Assembly (NCBI RefSeq): GCF_039542385.1
Contig: NZ_BAABIA010000002.1
Span: forward strand, 744,001-808,000
Length of the DNA stretch: 64,000 bases
Source of the DNA: Prosthecobacter algae
Lineage (GTDB): Bacteria; Verrucomicrobiota; Verrucomicrobiia; Verrucomicrobiales; Verrucomicrobiaceae
Reading direction: 5' to 3'
Below are positions 28,608 to 37,188 of this stretch, piece by piece. Both the position numbers and the translations under genes were made by a program. A model generated the notes under the pieces. That model ran no database searches. It had not been told where the DNA came from and worked only from the letters and a program-made list of their open reading frames with translations. How positions within the stretch are numbered: position 1 is the stretch's first letter; each line of letters begins with the position of its first letter.

Positions 28608-28733
28608 TTTATTCGGAATGATTTATTCGGAATGATTTATTCGGAATGATTTATTCGGAATGATTTATTCGGAATGATTTATTCGGAATGATTTATTCGG
28701 AATGATTTATTCGGAATGATTTATTCGGAATGA
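28608..28733. repeat. Nine exact 14-bp tandem repeats (iteron-like)
   Basis: TTTATTCGGAATGA repeated nine times without a mismatch, 126 bp. Uniform spacing near one and a half helical turns, AT-rich flanks and a replication-like gene 550 bp downstream suggest iterons, but phase-variable or neutral expansion is possible. It is not CRISPR: there are no spacers. Confidence 0.9.
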
Positions 28734-29286
28734 TTTGTTTGTTACCAACAAGGATAAAATTTCTTGCGCTTGTCAAGTGTATCTTGTATATTGAAAAGTA
28801 CGGTTAGCGATTGTTTGCCCTGAAGTCACTCACAACGAGAGGACTTGATTGCCAGCCTTTATAGGGCGGCGGTGGTCAAATGAAAAGTGGCATGATGGTA
28901 TTCATCTCGATCAGGAGATCAATGCTTGCCCCGCCGAGTTATTCGAACGCATGGCGGGCCACCCCCTATTCCTTCCACGCTTCTGTCATCTCTGACAACA
29001 CTTCTGCCAGTGCTAGATGGCTGCCAGAATTATACGCACTAATTTGCGCAGCTATTGCGGCACTTATTTTACGCGGGTGGTAGGATGTTTACCTTCATTA
29101 GGATATAGACCAATGAGGAGGGAGGGAGGGAGGGAGGGGAGGAAGGGGGGGAAAAAGGGAGAATAGTTTAATACAGCCTGGCAACTCAATAGATAATAAA
29201 ATATATAACCAAACTACCCGGCCCCCCACCTGCGTCACATCGACACACAGCGTAAGCTCGTTTGTATTATTACTTCAAAGAGCACC
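28734..29286. other. Non-coding stretch with G-quadruplex-type tract
   Basis: 553 bp between the 14-bp repeats and the replication-like gene. At 29120-29151 five runs of 3-4 G separated by single A, then a run of seven G, meet the G-quadruplex pattern. AT-rich DNA follows (TAATAAAATATATAACC). One frame at 28888-28990 (DGIHLDQEINACPAELFERM) looks coding but stops at once. Confidence 0.5.
29120..29151 (+). other. G-quadruplex motif
   Basis: GGG-A-GGG-A-GGG-A-GGG-A-GGGG, then GG and a run of seven G. Single-base loops give the most stable G4 type. It lies 136 bp before the replication-like gene. Confidence 0.6.
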
Positions 29287-29646
29287 ATGTTAAATATAAA
29301 ATTTATGGATAAAAGTAAAACATCACAACTCGCACATATGCGTCTAATCAAATCTCCGGAGTCAATGCGCATTTCAGTTCCGTCGAAGCTACCAGATGCA
29401 GTGGAGCACATACCAATTGAATTCTTAAAGGCGATTAATAAAGACATTACTATAGCTAAAGAATTGTGTCTTTATTTCGCCTCATTACTCAACCCCACCT
29501 ATTTTAGCGACGATATAACCAAAGTTGGGTTACACAGTGACAACTTGATGAAATATTTAAATGCAAGTATCCTCGCATCATTGAAGCCCTACGAATCGGT
29601 ACACCCAAAAAAGGTCCGATCATTGAATGCGATGACGATTTTGTAG
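29287..29646 (+). CDS. N-terminal part of split replication-like protein
   Basis: 119 residues, AT-rich. Charged, no signal or membrane segment. Its last ~30 residues are probably read in the wrong frame in the functional product: the other frame, open from 29541, reads KYPRIIEALRIGTPKKGPII and ECDDDFVVGEKPKCYW and continues straight into the next gene. One added A in GCAAGT (29563-29570) would join the two smoothly. The stop overlaps the next start (TAGTG). Confidence 0.5.
   Translation: MLNIKFMDKSKTSQLAHMRLIKSPESMRISVPSKLPDAVEHIPIEFLKAINKDITIAKELCLYFASLLNPTYFSDDITKVGLHSDNLMKYLNASILASLKPYESVHPKKVRSLNAMTIL
29607..29613 (+). other. A AAA AAG slippery heptamer
   Basis: In the frame of the upstream part the bases fall as xxA AAA AAG, the dnaX-type -1 slippery site. 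A -1 slip here would join the upstream frame to the downstream frame. The flanking stimulators are weak: no clear upstream Shine-Dalgarno, and only a short GGGT/ACCC hairpin ~35 nt downstream. Confidence 0.35.
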
Positions 29647-31058
29647 TGGGTGAAAAACCCAAATGCTATTGGTATGCAGATACTTATAGTGCCAAGCGGT
29701 GTGGCCAATATCTTGTCAGCTCTAAACTTGAGACCAAACATGTGCTTTCGATATGTATTGAACACAGGCACAGAAGGATGAAGAGGAGCCAGGGAAATAT
29801 TATCATTAATAATCTGTTAAATGTTTATCCCATGGTTGGACTACCTGATGTGGCAGATTTAAAAACTCTTGGCAGAAAGCTTGCAGATGAAGGAAAAACG
29901 AGCAAAAAGGGAAAAATATATAAAATATGTCATCGCAATAAAAGCCGATATTCAAAAGAACAATTAAACGAATTTTCATTTATCGAAGATGGCATAAAGA
30001 GATTTCGACATCTTACCCAGAATGGTTACATGATCCCGTCGACGCAAGGGATAAGGGGAGGGTATCGCGTCACCGACACCTTTAATTTATTAAACTCGTG
30101 GATCAGAAGCCAAGTTACCATCAATGGACGAATAGCAGTGGAATGTGATTTCACTTGTGCCCATCCGAACATCGCCATCGGTGTCTATGACGGAGACATT
30201 AAATACATAACTCATAAGCGGCTCGCAGAATACTGTGACATTGACATAACGAATGAGGTGGAGTTGAAAAAATTCAAAACTCTGCACTTAACCTTTTTCA
30301 ATAAACACCCGAATGACATGAAATATTCCAAGAAATTGAACAAAATTTATGAGTTCTATGCTACCCATGCACCAGAAATGCTGAATCGAATCCTGAAAGA
30401 AAAGTCGGCTAAGGGCTATAAGATCACTTGTCAGAGGCTGTTCGCCAAAGAAGTCGAAATCATGACACAATGTATTAAAAAGTTGAATGCAAAGGGGATT
30501 TACGTTTTGTATATCTATGATGCCCTGTTATGTGATCCTCTACACAAGTCAGAAGTCGAGCAGGTGATGAATAAAACGGTATTGGAATGCGGGGTTTATA
30601 CAGCCACCTTTGACAAAAACTACACCGGTGATGTGGAATCATCCGAACAATTGGAATTACCAGAGCATGTAACAGAATCGGAACAATTTCATGTTACAGC
30701 AAAGGGGGGGGCTGAAAAGGAAACCATTGAACAACAATCAATAGAACGAGCTGCAACTCAATCTGTCCGTGCCACCTCAATGGAGAGATTGCAACAACTC
30801 CTCAAGGACCAACGGCAGTCTGTGCCTGACACAACATCGTTGAGTCAACTTAAAGACGATTTAGTGCAAAATCGCAAGAACCAAGTGAGATTACGCAATG
30901 GACTGGTCGATCCAAAGTATGCAGCTAAAAGGGACAAAATTAACGATAAATTACGCGCATTACAAAAGAGTGAACAATGGTTGCTCCAAATTATTGACCT
31001 TGAAGAACTAATATCTGAATCACCAGAATATGACTTGTCTCCTGCGCTTTCAGCATAA
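29646..31058 (+). CDS. Putative replication protein with polymerase-palm-like motifs
   Basis: 470 residues from a GTG; probably the main part of a ~585-residue protein split by a frameshift. Three motifs stand in palm-polymerase order: VECDFTCAHPNIA (165-177, like motif A Dxx..H), LKKFKTLHLTFFNKHP (207-222, like the basic helix of motif B) and VLYIYDALLCDP (287-298, in the place of motif C HD). Plasmid and island proteins with this pattern are thought to be replication-associated; the His of motif C is Tyr here. The C-terminal third is a Gln/Glu-rich coiled coil (MERLQQLLKDQRQ onward). Context of iterons and a G4 tract supports a replication role, which is inferred. Confidence 0.5.
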   Translation: MGEKPKCYWYADTYSAKRCGQYLVSSKLETKHVLSICIEHRHRRMKRSQGNIIINNLLNVYPMVGLPDVADLKTLGRKLADEGKTSKKGKIYKICHRNKSRYSKEQLNEFSFIEDGIKRFRHLTQNGYMIPSTQGIRGGYRVTDTFNLLNSWIRSQVTINGRIAVECDFTCAHPNIAIGVYDGDIKYITHKRLAEYCDIDITNEVELKKFKTLHLTFFNKHPNDMKYSKKLNKIYEFYATHAPEMLNRILKEKSAKGYKITCQRLFAKEVEIMTQCIKKLNAKGIYVLYIYDALLCDPLHKSEVEQVMNKTVLECGVYTATFDKNYTGDVESSEQLELPEHVTESEQFHVTAKGGAEKETIEQQSIERAATQSVRATSMERLQQLLKDQRQSVPDTTSLSQLKDDLVQNRKNQVRLRNGLVDPKYAAKRDKINDKLRALQKSEQWLLQIIDLEELISESPEYDLSPALSA

Positions 31059-31312
31059 CTTATTCGCTTATTTAGGTTCTCCTTAATCATCAATATGAAT
31101 CTGGATGTCCGGGCCGTTAAGGCACTGATATAAACTTGGTCGTCATATAAAGTCAGACCCTCACAAATTTTTTCATTATGTATTCCATTATCTCGTGTCG
31201 AACAGGGAAGATCATTTGTAATTATTCTAGTTCAATGAGAATGCAATTTCTTCATTAACTAGCAAATACATCTTGAACGGCAATGGCTGTTGAGTTAACT
31301 TAATTAGTTAGC

Positions 31313-31525
31313 ATGAGTTCAAATAAACTTAACAATAAAAATCAAAATGTCATAGAGTCGCTCTTATTATCTAGAAAAGACGTTTCCCGTATTATGTGTG
31401 TATCAAATATGACGGTAAAGCGACTACAGGGGCGAGGTTTGTTGACCCCAATTTATCTCGGCCCAAGACTTATCCGCTATCGCTCAGAGGACGTTGCTGA
31501 TTTAATCAGCAAATCCGCTGCTTAA
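31313..31525 (+). CDS. Excisionase-like HTH protein (AlpA/HTH_17 type)
   Basis: 70 residues. LLSRKDVSRIMCVSNMTVKR then GLLTPIYLGPRLIRYRSEDV is the MerR-like wHTH of excisionases and AlpA regulators. It lies 254 bp after the replication-like gene in the same direction. Expected to direct excision by the island recombinase or regulate it. Confidence 0.8.
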   Translation: MSSNKLNNKNQNVIESLLLSRKDVSRIMCVSNMTVKRLQGRGLLTPIYLGPRLIRYRSEDVADLISKSAA

Positions 31526-31641
31526 CGCTTGTCACAAGTTTGATAATGAGCATTCACTAAGGTTGTCAATGACGCGACTACAGCTGTTGCTGGTGTGACG
31601 GACAACAAGACAACTGGCGGCCTGGCCATTGATAGAGCCGC

Positions 31642-32028
31642 TCAATGCCTGTCACCGTTCTTTTCCATCGCCTTCATGAATTGAGCGCCATCTTCAGGTG
31701 CCATCAGGGAACTGATTTCCTGATGATGGAGGTACTTTTCTTTTCTCGTGCGGGTGGGTTTGCTGCTTAATGGACTGCCGTTGCCATGGAACTGGAGTTC
31801 GATCTGTTTGATACGCTCCACCTGCTCGTCGTTGATGTGATAGGTGTTCTTCCATTTCAGCACTGTCTTTGAAATGGACGCAGTTTGATCGTGAATGGCG
31901 CGGCGATGTATGAAGAACGCAGGGACACCAAAAAGCAGGAGTATAAAGCCAATAAAAAAGGCCTTTTCACTTAGTGTGAACTTGGCGGAGGGTGCGAGGT
32001 CTTTCTTGTTGTTGGGGCGTTTGCTCAT
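31642..32028 (-). CDS. Small membrane protein at end of metal block
   Basis: 128 residues from MSKRPNNKKDL. One helix (~20-40) and an outer domain with NDEQVERIKQIELQFHG and LHHQEISSLMAPEDGAQFMK, which recalls the helical Spy/CnrX-type heavy-metal sensors but lacks a clear metal motif. It starts 5 bp from the P-type ATPase stop, so the two are cotranscribed. Confidence 0.6.
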   Translation of the reverse strand: MSKRPNNKKDLAPSAKFTLSEKAFFIGFILLLFGVPAFFIHRRAIHDQTASISKTVLKWKNTYHINDEQVERIKQIELQFHGNGSPLSSKPTRTRKEKYLHHQEISSLMAPEDGAQFMKAMEKNGDRH

Positions 32029-32032
32029 GTAC

Positions 32033-34003
32033 TTACGACTTGGTAGTTCTTGCAGCGCCAAGAAGCCGGAGGGCATTCATGATGACGAGCAATGTCGCGC
32101 CAGTATCTGCCAGGATAGCAAGCCACAGGCTGGTGTGACCGGTGAAGGCGAGGATGAGAAAGATGGCCTTTACGACAAGGGCGAAGGTGACGTTGAACTG
32201 AATGATGCTCAGGGTCCGGCGGCCTAGTGCGATGGCTTCGGCCACGCGGGTAAGGTCGTCTTTCATGAGGGCCATGTCGGCGGTTTCGATTGCTGTGTCG
32301 CTGCCGATGGCTCCCATGGCGATGCCGACGCTTGCAAGGGCCAGCGCGGGAGCGTCATTCACTCCGTCGCCAATCATGCCGACGTAGTGATGCTCGGTCA
32401 TGAGGCGGCGTATGTGCTCGATCTTTTGCTCAGGCATGAGGTCGCCATAGGCTTCGTCAATGCCTGCAAGACGTGCGATGGCATCGACGGTGCGCTGATT
32501 GTCGCCGCTGAGCATGACAACTTTTTCGATGCCCGCTCCATGTAGCAGGGCGAGGGCATTGGCGGCTTCTGGCCGGATGGTGTCACCTATGCTGAGAATA
32601 CCCAGCACTTTGCCATTACAGCCTTCATGCGGAGCGTGGCCGAGGATGGCTAGCGACTGGCCTTTGTTTTCGATCTCAGTTAGGCGGGCCTCGATCTCTG
32701 GACTGCATAGCCCCAGCTCATGCGCCATTTTGTGATTGCCTATGAAGTGTGGGTGACCGTCAATAATGGCGGTGGCTCCTCGACCCGTAACGGATTTATA
32801 CTGAGAAGACTCGATCCAGGTGATACCCTTGGCCTGTGCAGCAACGACGACGGCTTTCGCCAGCGGGTGCTCGGAATGAACATCAATGGCAGCGGCACGA
32901 CGCAGTACATCTTCCTCTGCTATATCGCCAATGGGAATGACGCGGGTGATCTGGGGGCGGCCTTGCGTGATGGTGCCGGTCTTGTCCACGGCGAGAGCAC
33001 GCAACTTGCCCACGGCTTCCAAATAAGCACCGCCTTTGATGAGAACGCCACGTCGTGCGAGCGCGGTGAGACCGGATACAATCGACACCGGTGTGGCGAT
33101 GACGAGAGCGCAGGGACATGCAATGACGAGCAGCACGAGTGCACGGTAAGTCCACTCGGACCAAGCGCCACCCATGAACAATGGCGGCAGCAGGGCCACT
33201 AACAAGGCCACTATAAAAGTCGCGGGTGTATAGATGGCAGCAAACTTGTCCACAAAGCGCTGTGTGGGTGCCTTTTGTTCTTCGGCTTCCTCCACGAGCT
33301 TGATGATGCGGGCGAGAGTGCTGTCGCTTGCCGCTTTGGTGACACGCACGGTGAGGGAGCCTTCGCCGTTGATGGTGCCCGCAAACACAGGATCACCGGG
33401 CTTTTTTTCCACTGGCACGGACTCGCCAGTGATGGGCGCTTGATTCACGGCAGACTCACCGGTGATGACCTCGCCATCTAAAGGAACACTGCTGCCGCTA
33501 CGCACGCTGATCTCCGCTCCCACGACGACTTCTGCCACGGGCATTTCTTGGGTAACACCATCGGCATCGCGCACGAGCGTGGTCTGCGGCGTGAGTTTCA
33601 GCAGGGAGGCGATGGCACGTCGCGCACGACCCACACTCCAGGACTCGAGCAATTCAGACAGAGCAAAGAGAAAGACCACAGCCGCTCCTTCAGCCCCTTC
33701 TCCCACGAGCCATGCGCCCGTCACGGCCACAGTCATGAGCACGTTCATATCGAGCCGTATTTTTTTCAGCGCTTTGAAGGCGGCAGGAAAGACAAGCAGA
33801 CCCCCAGCCAGTGTGGCGAATGCAAAGCAGCTCGTATGCAGCAGCATGGGGCCTAGCTTCAGCCATTGCAACAGCATCCCACTCCCGAGCAGCGCCCCCG
33901 ATGCGATGACGAGTGCATTGCGGGGCAGATGAGTGTCATCATGCCCATGTTCGCAGGAGCCGTGAGATTTGGATTCAGGGGAGTGTGTGTCTTCTTTGCT
34001 CAT
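32033..34003 (-). CDS. P1B-type heavy-metal ATPase (Zn/Cd/Pb class)
   Basis: 656 residues. It exports divalent metal using ATP in the inner membrane. CPC metal site (296-298), phosphorylation motif DKTGT (Asp 340), SEHPLA with the P1B His-Pro, GDGVNDAP, TGES. After the hinge, VVKAIFLI...LADTGATLLVIMNALRLL keeps the Lys and Asp that mark the ZntA-like P1B-2 group. The usual N-terminal HMA domain is missing; instead the first 27 residues are His/Cys-rich (SHGSCEHGHDDTH). Divergent from the His-rich gene, sharing a 110-bp promoter region. Confidence 0.93.
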   Translation of the reverse strand: MSKEDTHSPESKSHGSCEHGHDDTHLPRNALVIASGALLGSGMLLQWLKLGPMLLHTSCFAFATLAGGLLVFPAAFKALKKIRLDMNVLMTVAVTGAWLVGEGAEGAAVVFLFALSELLESWSVGRARRAIASLLKLTPQTTLVRDADGVTQEMPVAEVVVGAEISVRSGSSVPLDGEVITGESAVNQAPITGESVPVEKKPGDPVFAGTINGEGSLTVRVTKAASDSTLARIIKLVEEAEEQKAPTQRFVDKFAAIYTPATFIVALLVALLPPLFMGGAWSEWTYRALVLLVIACPCALVIATPVSIVSGLTALARRGVLIKGGAYLEAVGKLRALAVDKTGTITQGRPQITRVIPIGDIAEEDVLRRAAAIDVHSEHPLAKAVVVAAQAKGITWIESSQYKSVTGRGATAIIDGHPHFIGNHKMAHELGLCSPEIEARLTEIENKGQSLAILGHAPHEGCNGKVLGILSIGDTIRPEAANALALLHGAGIEKVVMLSGDNQRTVDAIARLAGIDEAYGDLMPEQKIEHIRRLMTEHHYVGMIGDGVNDAPALALASVGIAMGAIGSDTAIETADMALMKDDLTRVAEAIALGRRTLSIIQFNVTFALVVKAIFLILAFTGHTSLWLAILADTGATLLVIMNALRLLGAARTTKS

Positions 34004-34113
34004 AAATTAAATGGTTAAAAAATGGTATGCCGCTGAATAGCCTCACTGGCGCTGCGTCCGACTGATGTGCCGCGTTTTTGGCGGCAACGACTCAAATCAA
34101 AAAACAACGCACC

Positions 34114-34482
34114 ATGAAAAAGCTCATTACCCTTTTGGCAGTCACTGCCAGCTTTGCTGTCTTCACCTCTGCCGCTGTGCAGGCGGGAGATCATCATTCC
34201 AGCCGTTCCGGCCATGGGAGCGGACACGGTTCCAGTCATGGCTCCAGCCGCGGCGGGCACAGTTCCGGCCACGGTGGCAGCTCCAGTCATCACGGCTCCG
34301 GGCATGGCAGTAGCCACAACTCCCGGCACGGTAGCTACCAGCCTCACAGGCCGAGTTCCAGTCATGGCGGTGGACACAGCTCTGGTCATGGTGGCTCCAG
34401 CCATCACGGCAGCAGCAACCGGGGACACATCAGCGTTCCAGGATTTCATTTTGACTTTGGCGGTCATGGTGGTCGCCACTAG
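34114..34482 (+). CDS. Secreted His/Gly/Ser-rich protein
   Basis: 122 residues from MKKLITLLAVTASF. A clear signal peptide ends at AAVQA-GD. Most of the mature part is built from H, G and S in GHGSGHGSSHGSS-like repeats, then VPGFHFDFGGHGG. With so many His it should bind metal ions; its place divergent from a metal ATPase supports a periplasmic or extracellular metal buffer. No known family beyond low-complexity His-rich proteins. Confidence 0.75.
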   Translation: MKKLITLLAVTASFAVFTSAAVQAGDHHSSRSGHGSGHGSSHGSSRGGHSSGHGGSSSHHGSGHGSSHNSRHGSYQPHRPSSSHGGGHSSGHGGSSHHGSSNRGHISVPGFHFDFGGHGGRH

Positions 34483-34518
34483 CAAGGAGTGTTGAGGACT
34501 TGGTGAACTCATCAGCAC

Positions 34519-34553
34519 AGCCCATCGGAGCGGGATCTCCGATGGGCTTTTTG
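34519..34553 (+). terminator. Intrinsic terminator after His-rich gene
   Basis: Perfect 12-bp stem AGCCCATCGGAG / CTCCGATGGGCT (34519-34548) with a 6-nt loop, followed by TTTTTGTT. Confidence 0.92.
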
Positions 34554-34592
34554 TTGGTTGCTGGATGCGTGTTGTTTTCACATTTGGTGGAA

Positions 34593-34856
34593 TCAAGACT
34601 TGGGCACAAAAGAAGCAGGCCGCTTCTCGAACTCGCAGCGGCAGCTTTCGCCACAGAACCAGTAGGTGCGGCCCGCGTGTTGAGTGTGCGGTGTGCTGGG
34701 GACAGCGGGCACGCTTAGGCAGGAGAAGTCGCGCTTATGACGGCAGACGAGGCACTGCTGCACGGGCGCGTCTGCGGGCGGGATGGGCGGCAAGGGCGCA
34801 CACCCTAAGATCAGGATGTGCGCCGCAGCGAGGATCATGAAGGATGCTCGGCTCAT
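34593..34856 (-). CDS. Cys-rich lipoprotein, YHS/TRASH-like
   Basis: 87 residues. Lipobox LILGC at 16-20. The mature part has QQCLVCRHKRDF and YWFCGESCRCEFEKRPASF, close to the YHS/TRASH metal-binding pattern (YxFCxxxCxxxFxxxP). It lies 3 bp after the porin-like gene stop. Likely binds heavy metal at the membrane surface. Confidence 0.7.
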   Translation of the reverse strand: MSRASFMILAAAHILILGCAPLPPIPPADAPVQQCLVCRHKRDFSCLSVPAVPSTPHTQHAGRTYWFCGESCRCEFEKRPASFVPKS

Positions 34857-34859
34857 GCT

Positions 34860-35780
34860 TCAGAAGGCGATGGAGACGCCAGTGATGAGACGGAACTGTG
34901 TCTCGACCTGACGGCCATTGAGGTCTTGCAGCACCGGGAGCTGAATACCGATGCTCCCGGCGATCTTCTCTGTGAAGGATACTTTTACGCCGGGTGAAAG
35001 GAACAATACGGTGCCGCCCGTGTTGGCATCCTTCTCACCTTCTTCCTCGCTCTTGGCGATATGGCGCAATGTGGCCTCAGCCACGAGACTGACCTGGGGG
35101 AAGGTCTTGGCATCACCACACACGCGCCAGGCAAGCGAGGTGCCGAGGTCGAGACGATCACCAAGCCGGTAGTCGTAGCGCTCACCACGGAAGGTGTAGA
35201 GCGCACTGGCATCCAGCGTGAGTGCCGCGCTGAGCGGCACGGTGTAAGCCAGTCCTGCGAGGCCATCCCAGGCACCGGTGCCAGCAGTGGCGGAGGGCTC
35301 CACGCGCTCGCCTTCGGTGTTGGTGAGGCTTGAATCACCCGTGGGTGCTTTCACTCCTCCGATGAGTGCGAGCTGCCCCGCTGGGCCTTGGTAGAAGCGA
35401 TACTTGCCCGTGAGCCAGAGGTCGGTGAAGCCATCGGGATCAAAGGTCACGATGTCACCACCTTCCAGCTCGCGGTTCCCCTCGGCGGCATAGTAGCCGT
35501 AGGTGAGGCCGAGCTGAAAGTTCTCCGCCACGCCATAAGCGATGTTTAACGTGGTGAGAAACGAGCGGTCGAGTAGATCGACGCCCTCGATGTCCCCGCC
35601 GAGTCCATCGAACTCCGTCCAGTCGAACTGGAAGGAGCTGGAGAACTGGCCGGGCTTCAAGGTTTCAGCCGTGAGCGTGGTGAAGCCGCTGCCGGAGGTG
35701 CCGGGGCCGTGGTCGGCGCGGGCGGTGGTAGCGGTGAAGATGGTGGCAATGATTGAGAGAGAAAAAAGACTGTGTTTCAT
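34860..35780 (-). CDS. Outer-membrane beta-barrel protein (porin/transporter-like)
   Basis: 306 residues from MKHSLFSLSIIATIF; the in-frame start at 35891 is rejected for lack of a signal. Signal peptide ends near TARA-DH. Alternating beta strands (SSSFQFDWTEF, NFQLGLTYGYYAA, GQLALIGGVKAPTGDSSLTN, SAALTLDASALYTFRGE) and a final Phe in RLITGVSIAF mark a barrel of the MetA-pathway/phenol-degradation type. Members in metal clusters are probably outer-membrane channels; substrate unknown. Confidence 0.75.
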   Translation of the reverse strand: MKHSLFSLSIIATIFTATTARADHGPGTSGSGFTTLTAETLKPGQFSSSFQFDWTEFDGLGGDIEGVDLLDRSFLTTLNIAYGVAENFQLGLTYGYYAAEGNRELEGGDIVTFDPDGFTDLWLTGKYRFYQGPAGQLALIGGVKAPTGDSSLTNTEGERVEPSATAGTGAWDGLAGLAYTVPLSAALTLDASALYTFRGERYDYRLGDRLDLGTSLAWRVCGDAKTFPQVSLVAEATLRHIAKSEEEGEKDANTGGTVLFLSPGVKVSFTEKIAGSIGIQLPVLQDLNGRQVETQFRLITGVSIAF

Positions 35781-35894
35781 GAATGAATAAGAAAGGTCGC
35801 CGCACCGACGGCCCGGTGAGCGGATGGAAATAAAAACGGCCCGCAGCGGACAAGCGCGGAGCCAGCCCCCGACCGTGGGGGGCACATTCAAAGG

Positions 35895-36305
35895 TCAAGA
35901 GAGGCGATGATCGTATCGAGGCGGCGGCACAGGTGGACGTTCCCTTGCCAGTGAGGCCCGTCTAGGCTCATCAGGAAATGCGGCGATCTCTGCTGGTGGC
36001 TTCACAGAGAAGAGCGGTTGCTCCCAAATGGAAGCAACGAGAAGTTTGAGTTCCGATTTGGACTCCGGGCGGCTTTGAGGATCGTCCTCTGAAAGCGGTC
36101 CGTGGTTCTGAACCAGTTTGCACAGGTCGCACGGATGCTTTCCGTCGAAAGTCATTTCCAGCGCGTCTGCGACAGGGCGTGTGCGGGAAAACTCCACCGC
36201 CATGCCCACCCAGCCCACCACCTGTACAGCGCTCCAGTGCAGCCCGACTGATAAGCAGGCAAGCAGCACGGTAAGAAAGCGGAGATGGCGGGTGAGTCGT
36301 AGCAT
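35895..36305 (-). CDS. Membrane-anchored protein with CDLC motif
   Basis: 136 residues. One N-terminal helix (~9-28), then DGKHPCDLCKLVQNHG and a Pro-rich tail. Small proteins with a conserved CxxC of this sort sit in metal-efflux clusters of Verrucomicrobia and relatives. Its start overlaps the upstream stop by one base (TGATG). Possibly holds Cu or another thiophilic metal. Confidence 0.6.
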   Translation of the reverse strand: MLRLTRHLRFLTVLLACLSVGLHWSAVQVVGWVGMAVEFSRTRPVADALEMTFDGKHPCDLCKLVQNHGPLSEDDPQSRPESKSELKLLVASIWEQPLFSVKPPAEIAAFPDEPRRASLARERPPVPPPRYDHRLS

Positions 36306-36829
36306 CAGCGATCACGGTTCATGAGGGTCTTGAGCGCGGGCAGGCTGTAGACCTCGCCCACGAGGCGGTCAGCACTGTAAACCTGCACGGCCCATCCGTG
36401 GTAGCGCTTGCCGACGGCATCGACGCGCTTGTATCTGGCGCGGTTACCCGTGCCGGACTGCTCGGAATGTTCAGGCGTGAAACTAAAGGTCACGACAGGT
36501 GACTTCAGGGGAGTGCTCTTGCCTGCAACTAAGGTGGCCCTGAGGTTATCTAGCTTCATGGCGGTGATCTTTTTGGTGGCCAGATCATCCGAGAAAAAAG
36601 TGCAGGTGATTTTAACCTCACCCTGAACTGCGGCGCTGCCGTACACTTCGATTTCGAGGTTTTTCTTCACCACCTCGGTAATGCTTCCCTTGGGATCGTC
36701 ATGCTCCGTTTTCAAGGTGGCGGAAACTCGAACGGAACTTGTGTTTTGAGCCTGAAGAGTGGTGGTGATGCCGAACAATGCTGCAACCAGAGCAAGCGAG
36801 ATGTTTTTGATGAAGCGAAAATGGTTCAT
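36305..36829 (-). CDS. Secreted hypothetical protein of metal cluster
   Basis: 174 residues from MNHFRFIKNISLALV. Signal peptide ends at LQA-QN. Beta-rich mature part (VRVSATLKTEHDDPKGSITE and VKITCTFFSDD) suggests an immunoglobulin-like fold. No known family. Linked to its neighbours by ATGA and TGATG overlaps. Confidence 0.6.
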   Translation of the reverse strand: MNHFRFIKNISLALVAALFGITTTLQAQNTSSVRVSATLKTEHDDPKGSITEVVKKNLEIEVYGSAAVQGEVKITCTFFSDDLATKKITAMKLDNLRATLVAGKSTPLKSPVVTFSFTPEHSEQSGTGNRARYKRVDAVGKRYHGWAVQVYSADRLVGEVYSLPALKTLMNRDR

Positions 36830-37176
36830 GACAAGAATGGGTTGAGGTGAAAAGCAGCGGTGCCGCGCCATGCGCTGAGGCAGATCAGCACGATAAAGAT
36901 CAGGATGCACACCATGACCAAGACGGCGCTCCACACTGGCCCTGAGGGGCGGCGGAGCACGGCGGCGAATCCCGCCAGCCATGCGCTTAAGACAAGCAGC
37001 GGGCTGAGGATGCGGCAGAGCACGAGGGCGATAAAGTCTCCTGTCTCCTCGCCGGGACGGTGCGAGCCGATGCCGCCCGTTATCAGTCCGGCGAGGAACA
37101 CGACCAGTGCTGCTCCGGCAAGATAGATCGCTGCTTTGGATAGCGGCGTGAGCTTGGATGGTGGTTCGTCGTTCAT
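36826..37176 (-). CDS. Small multi-helix membrane protein
   Basis: 116 residues with three hydrophobic helices (~14-35, 49-70, 80-102). No motif. It overlaps the next gene by ATGA. Confidence 0.55.
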   Translation of the reverse strand: MNDEPPSKLTPLSKAAIYLAGAALVVFLAGLITGGIGSHRPGEETGDFIALVLCRILSPLLVLSAWLAGFAAVLRRPSGPVWSAVLVMVCILIFIVLICLSAWRGTAAFHLNPFLS

Positions 37177-37188
37177 GACAAAGGAGAG

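Noticed and set aside
28608-28733. CRISPR array
   Set aside because: The 14-bp units follow each other with no spacers, and no cas genes are present.
31559-31640. A gene fragment reading NDATTAVAGVTDNKTTGGLA
   Set aside because: Fewer than 35 codons without start, stop context or a known family.
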